A stretch of DNA of 5,062 bases. Source: CAKSQF01 sp051867915. GTDB lineage: Bacteria; Bacillota; Clostridia; Oscillospirales; CAG-272. This document shows positions 4,832 to 5,062 of this stretch, in pieces. The notes under the pieces are model-generated. The model saw only the letters and a list, made by a program, of their open reading frames with translations, was not told where the DNA came from and did no database searches. Location: positions 1 through 5,062 of the forward strand of contig JBJDZJ010000192.1 of NCBI GenBank assembly GCA_051867915.1, given 5' to 3'. Made by a program: the position numbers and the translations under genes. Every line of letters starts with the position of its first letter. The first letter of the stretch is position 1.

Positions 4832-5062
4832 TTTTCTGCACCACCTGTCAGTTTCTTTCCGGTTACGGCAAGAAATACATCATCCATCTTGCCTTTTGTG
4901 ATCTCGTAATCCCGGAAAAGGTCTGGATTTTTCAAAATCAACGCCGTTGCGGTTGCCGTATCGGGAACCGCAACACGCCAGGCGTCCCGAATGGACTCAT
5001 AGGGATGCGCCAGACCTTTCACCTGCTCCTCGCTCACCCCGTACAGGGTGATGAAATCACCG
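4828..5062 (-). CDS. ABC transporter ATP-binding protein, C-terminal fragment (runs off right edge)
   Basis: The frame is open from the window edge to a TGA at 4828, giving 77 residues from GDFITLYG to the C-terminus. The Walker A, signature and Walker B motifs lie outside the window. What remains is the accessory C-terminal domain found in ATPases of ABC-2 exporters. It ends with MDDVFLAVTGKKL, closely matching the common (E/D)DVFLxLTG ending of this group. A GTG inside the frame at 5037 is an internal Val, not a start, because the coding pattern continues upstream without a break. The stop overlaps the permease start (ATGA), fixing the two as one transporter. The protein would be a cytoplasmic ATPase driving export through the permease. 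Confidence 0.9.
   Translation of the reverse strand, partial: GDFITLYGVSEEQVKGLAHPYESIRDAWRVAVPDTATATALILKNPDLFRDYEITKGKMDDVFLAVTGKKLTGGAEK
4946..4974 (-). repeat. Intragenic stem-loop in the ABC ATPase gene
   Basis: GTTGCGGTT (4946-4954) pairs with AACCGCAAC (4966-4974). Inside, after a G/G mismatch, CCG (4956-4958) pairs with CGG (4962-4964) across a 3-nt loop. This gives 9 plus 3 base pairs with one internal mismatch. It falls in codons for VAVPDTATATA near the end of the ATPase gene. No T-tract follows. Confidence 0.5.

Noticed and set aside
4828..5037. Separate 69-residue protein starting at GTG 5037
   Set aside because: The frame continues without a stop to the right edge and reads as ABC ATPase C-terminal domain, so the GTG is an internal valine.

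Overview
The window reads as one strand of a Clostridia-like Firmicute chromosome. The basis is purine-rich AGGAGG-type ribosome binding sites, moderate GC content, and small protein families (DUF1330, TIGR04076, GyrI-like, a short CDP-alcohol phosphatidyltransferase) that I associate with gut Oscillospiraceae/Lachnospiraceae. The genus cannot be named. All ten supported full or partial chromosomal genes lie on the minus strand, so transcription runs from high to low coordinates.

In transcription order: the C-terminal end of an ABC transporter ATPase (from the right edge to 4828); its six-helix ABC-2 permease (4831-3929, ATGA overlap); a free-standing GyrI-like small-molecule-binding protein (3920-3285); a small secreted lipoprotein (3283-2873); and a Cys-containing TIGR04076-type protein (2869-2522). 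These five are packed with gaps of 8 nt or less. A 58-nt gap with a weak promoter candidate leads to a second tight block: a CDP-alcohol phosphatidyltransferase (2463-1897), a 60-residue Cys/His-rich protein (1892-1710) and a flavodoxin-like protein (1713-1189, ATGA overlap). After 76 nt come a DUF1330 protein (1112-816) and a DUF7662-like protein (809-597). A 121-nt gap with an extended -10 promoter candidate precedes an AraC-family regulator (475-47).

The AraC gene is broken. It has both helix-turn-helix motifs, but it stops just where its C-terminal ligand-binding domain begins. The sequence from about 54 to the left edge looks like the terminus of an IS3-family insertion sequence, with the start of a transposase-like reading frame.

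Functionally, the first block looks like an export pump co-expressed with a ligand-binding protein, and the second pairs a membrane-lipid enzyme with two possible redox or metal proteins. A common purpose (xenobiotic or envelope stress response) is inference from context only. I see no rRNA, tRNA, CRISPR array, riboswitch or convincing intrinsic terminator. No stretch longer than 300 bases lacks a gene. I did not find a clearly new system. The best leads are the IS-truncated regulator, the small Cys/His protein, and a strong stem-loop inside the GyrI-like gene.
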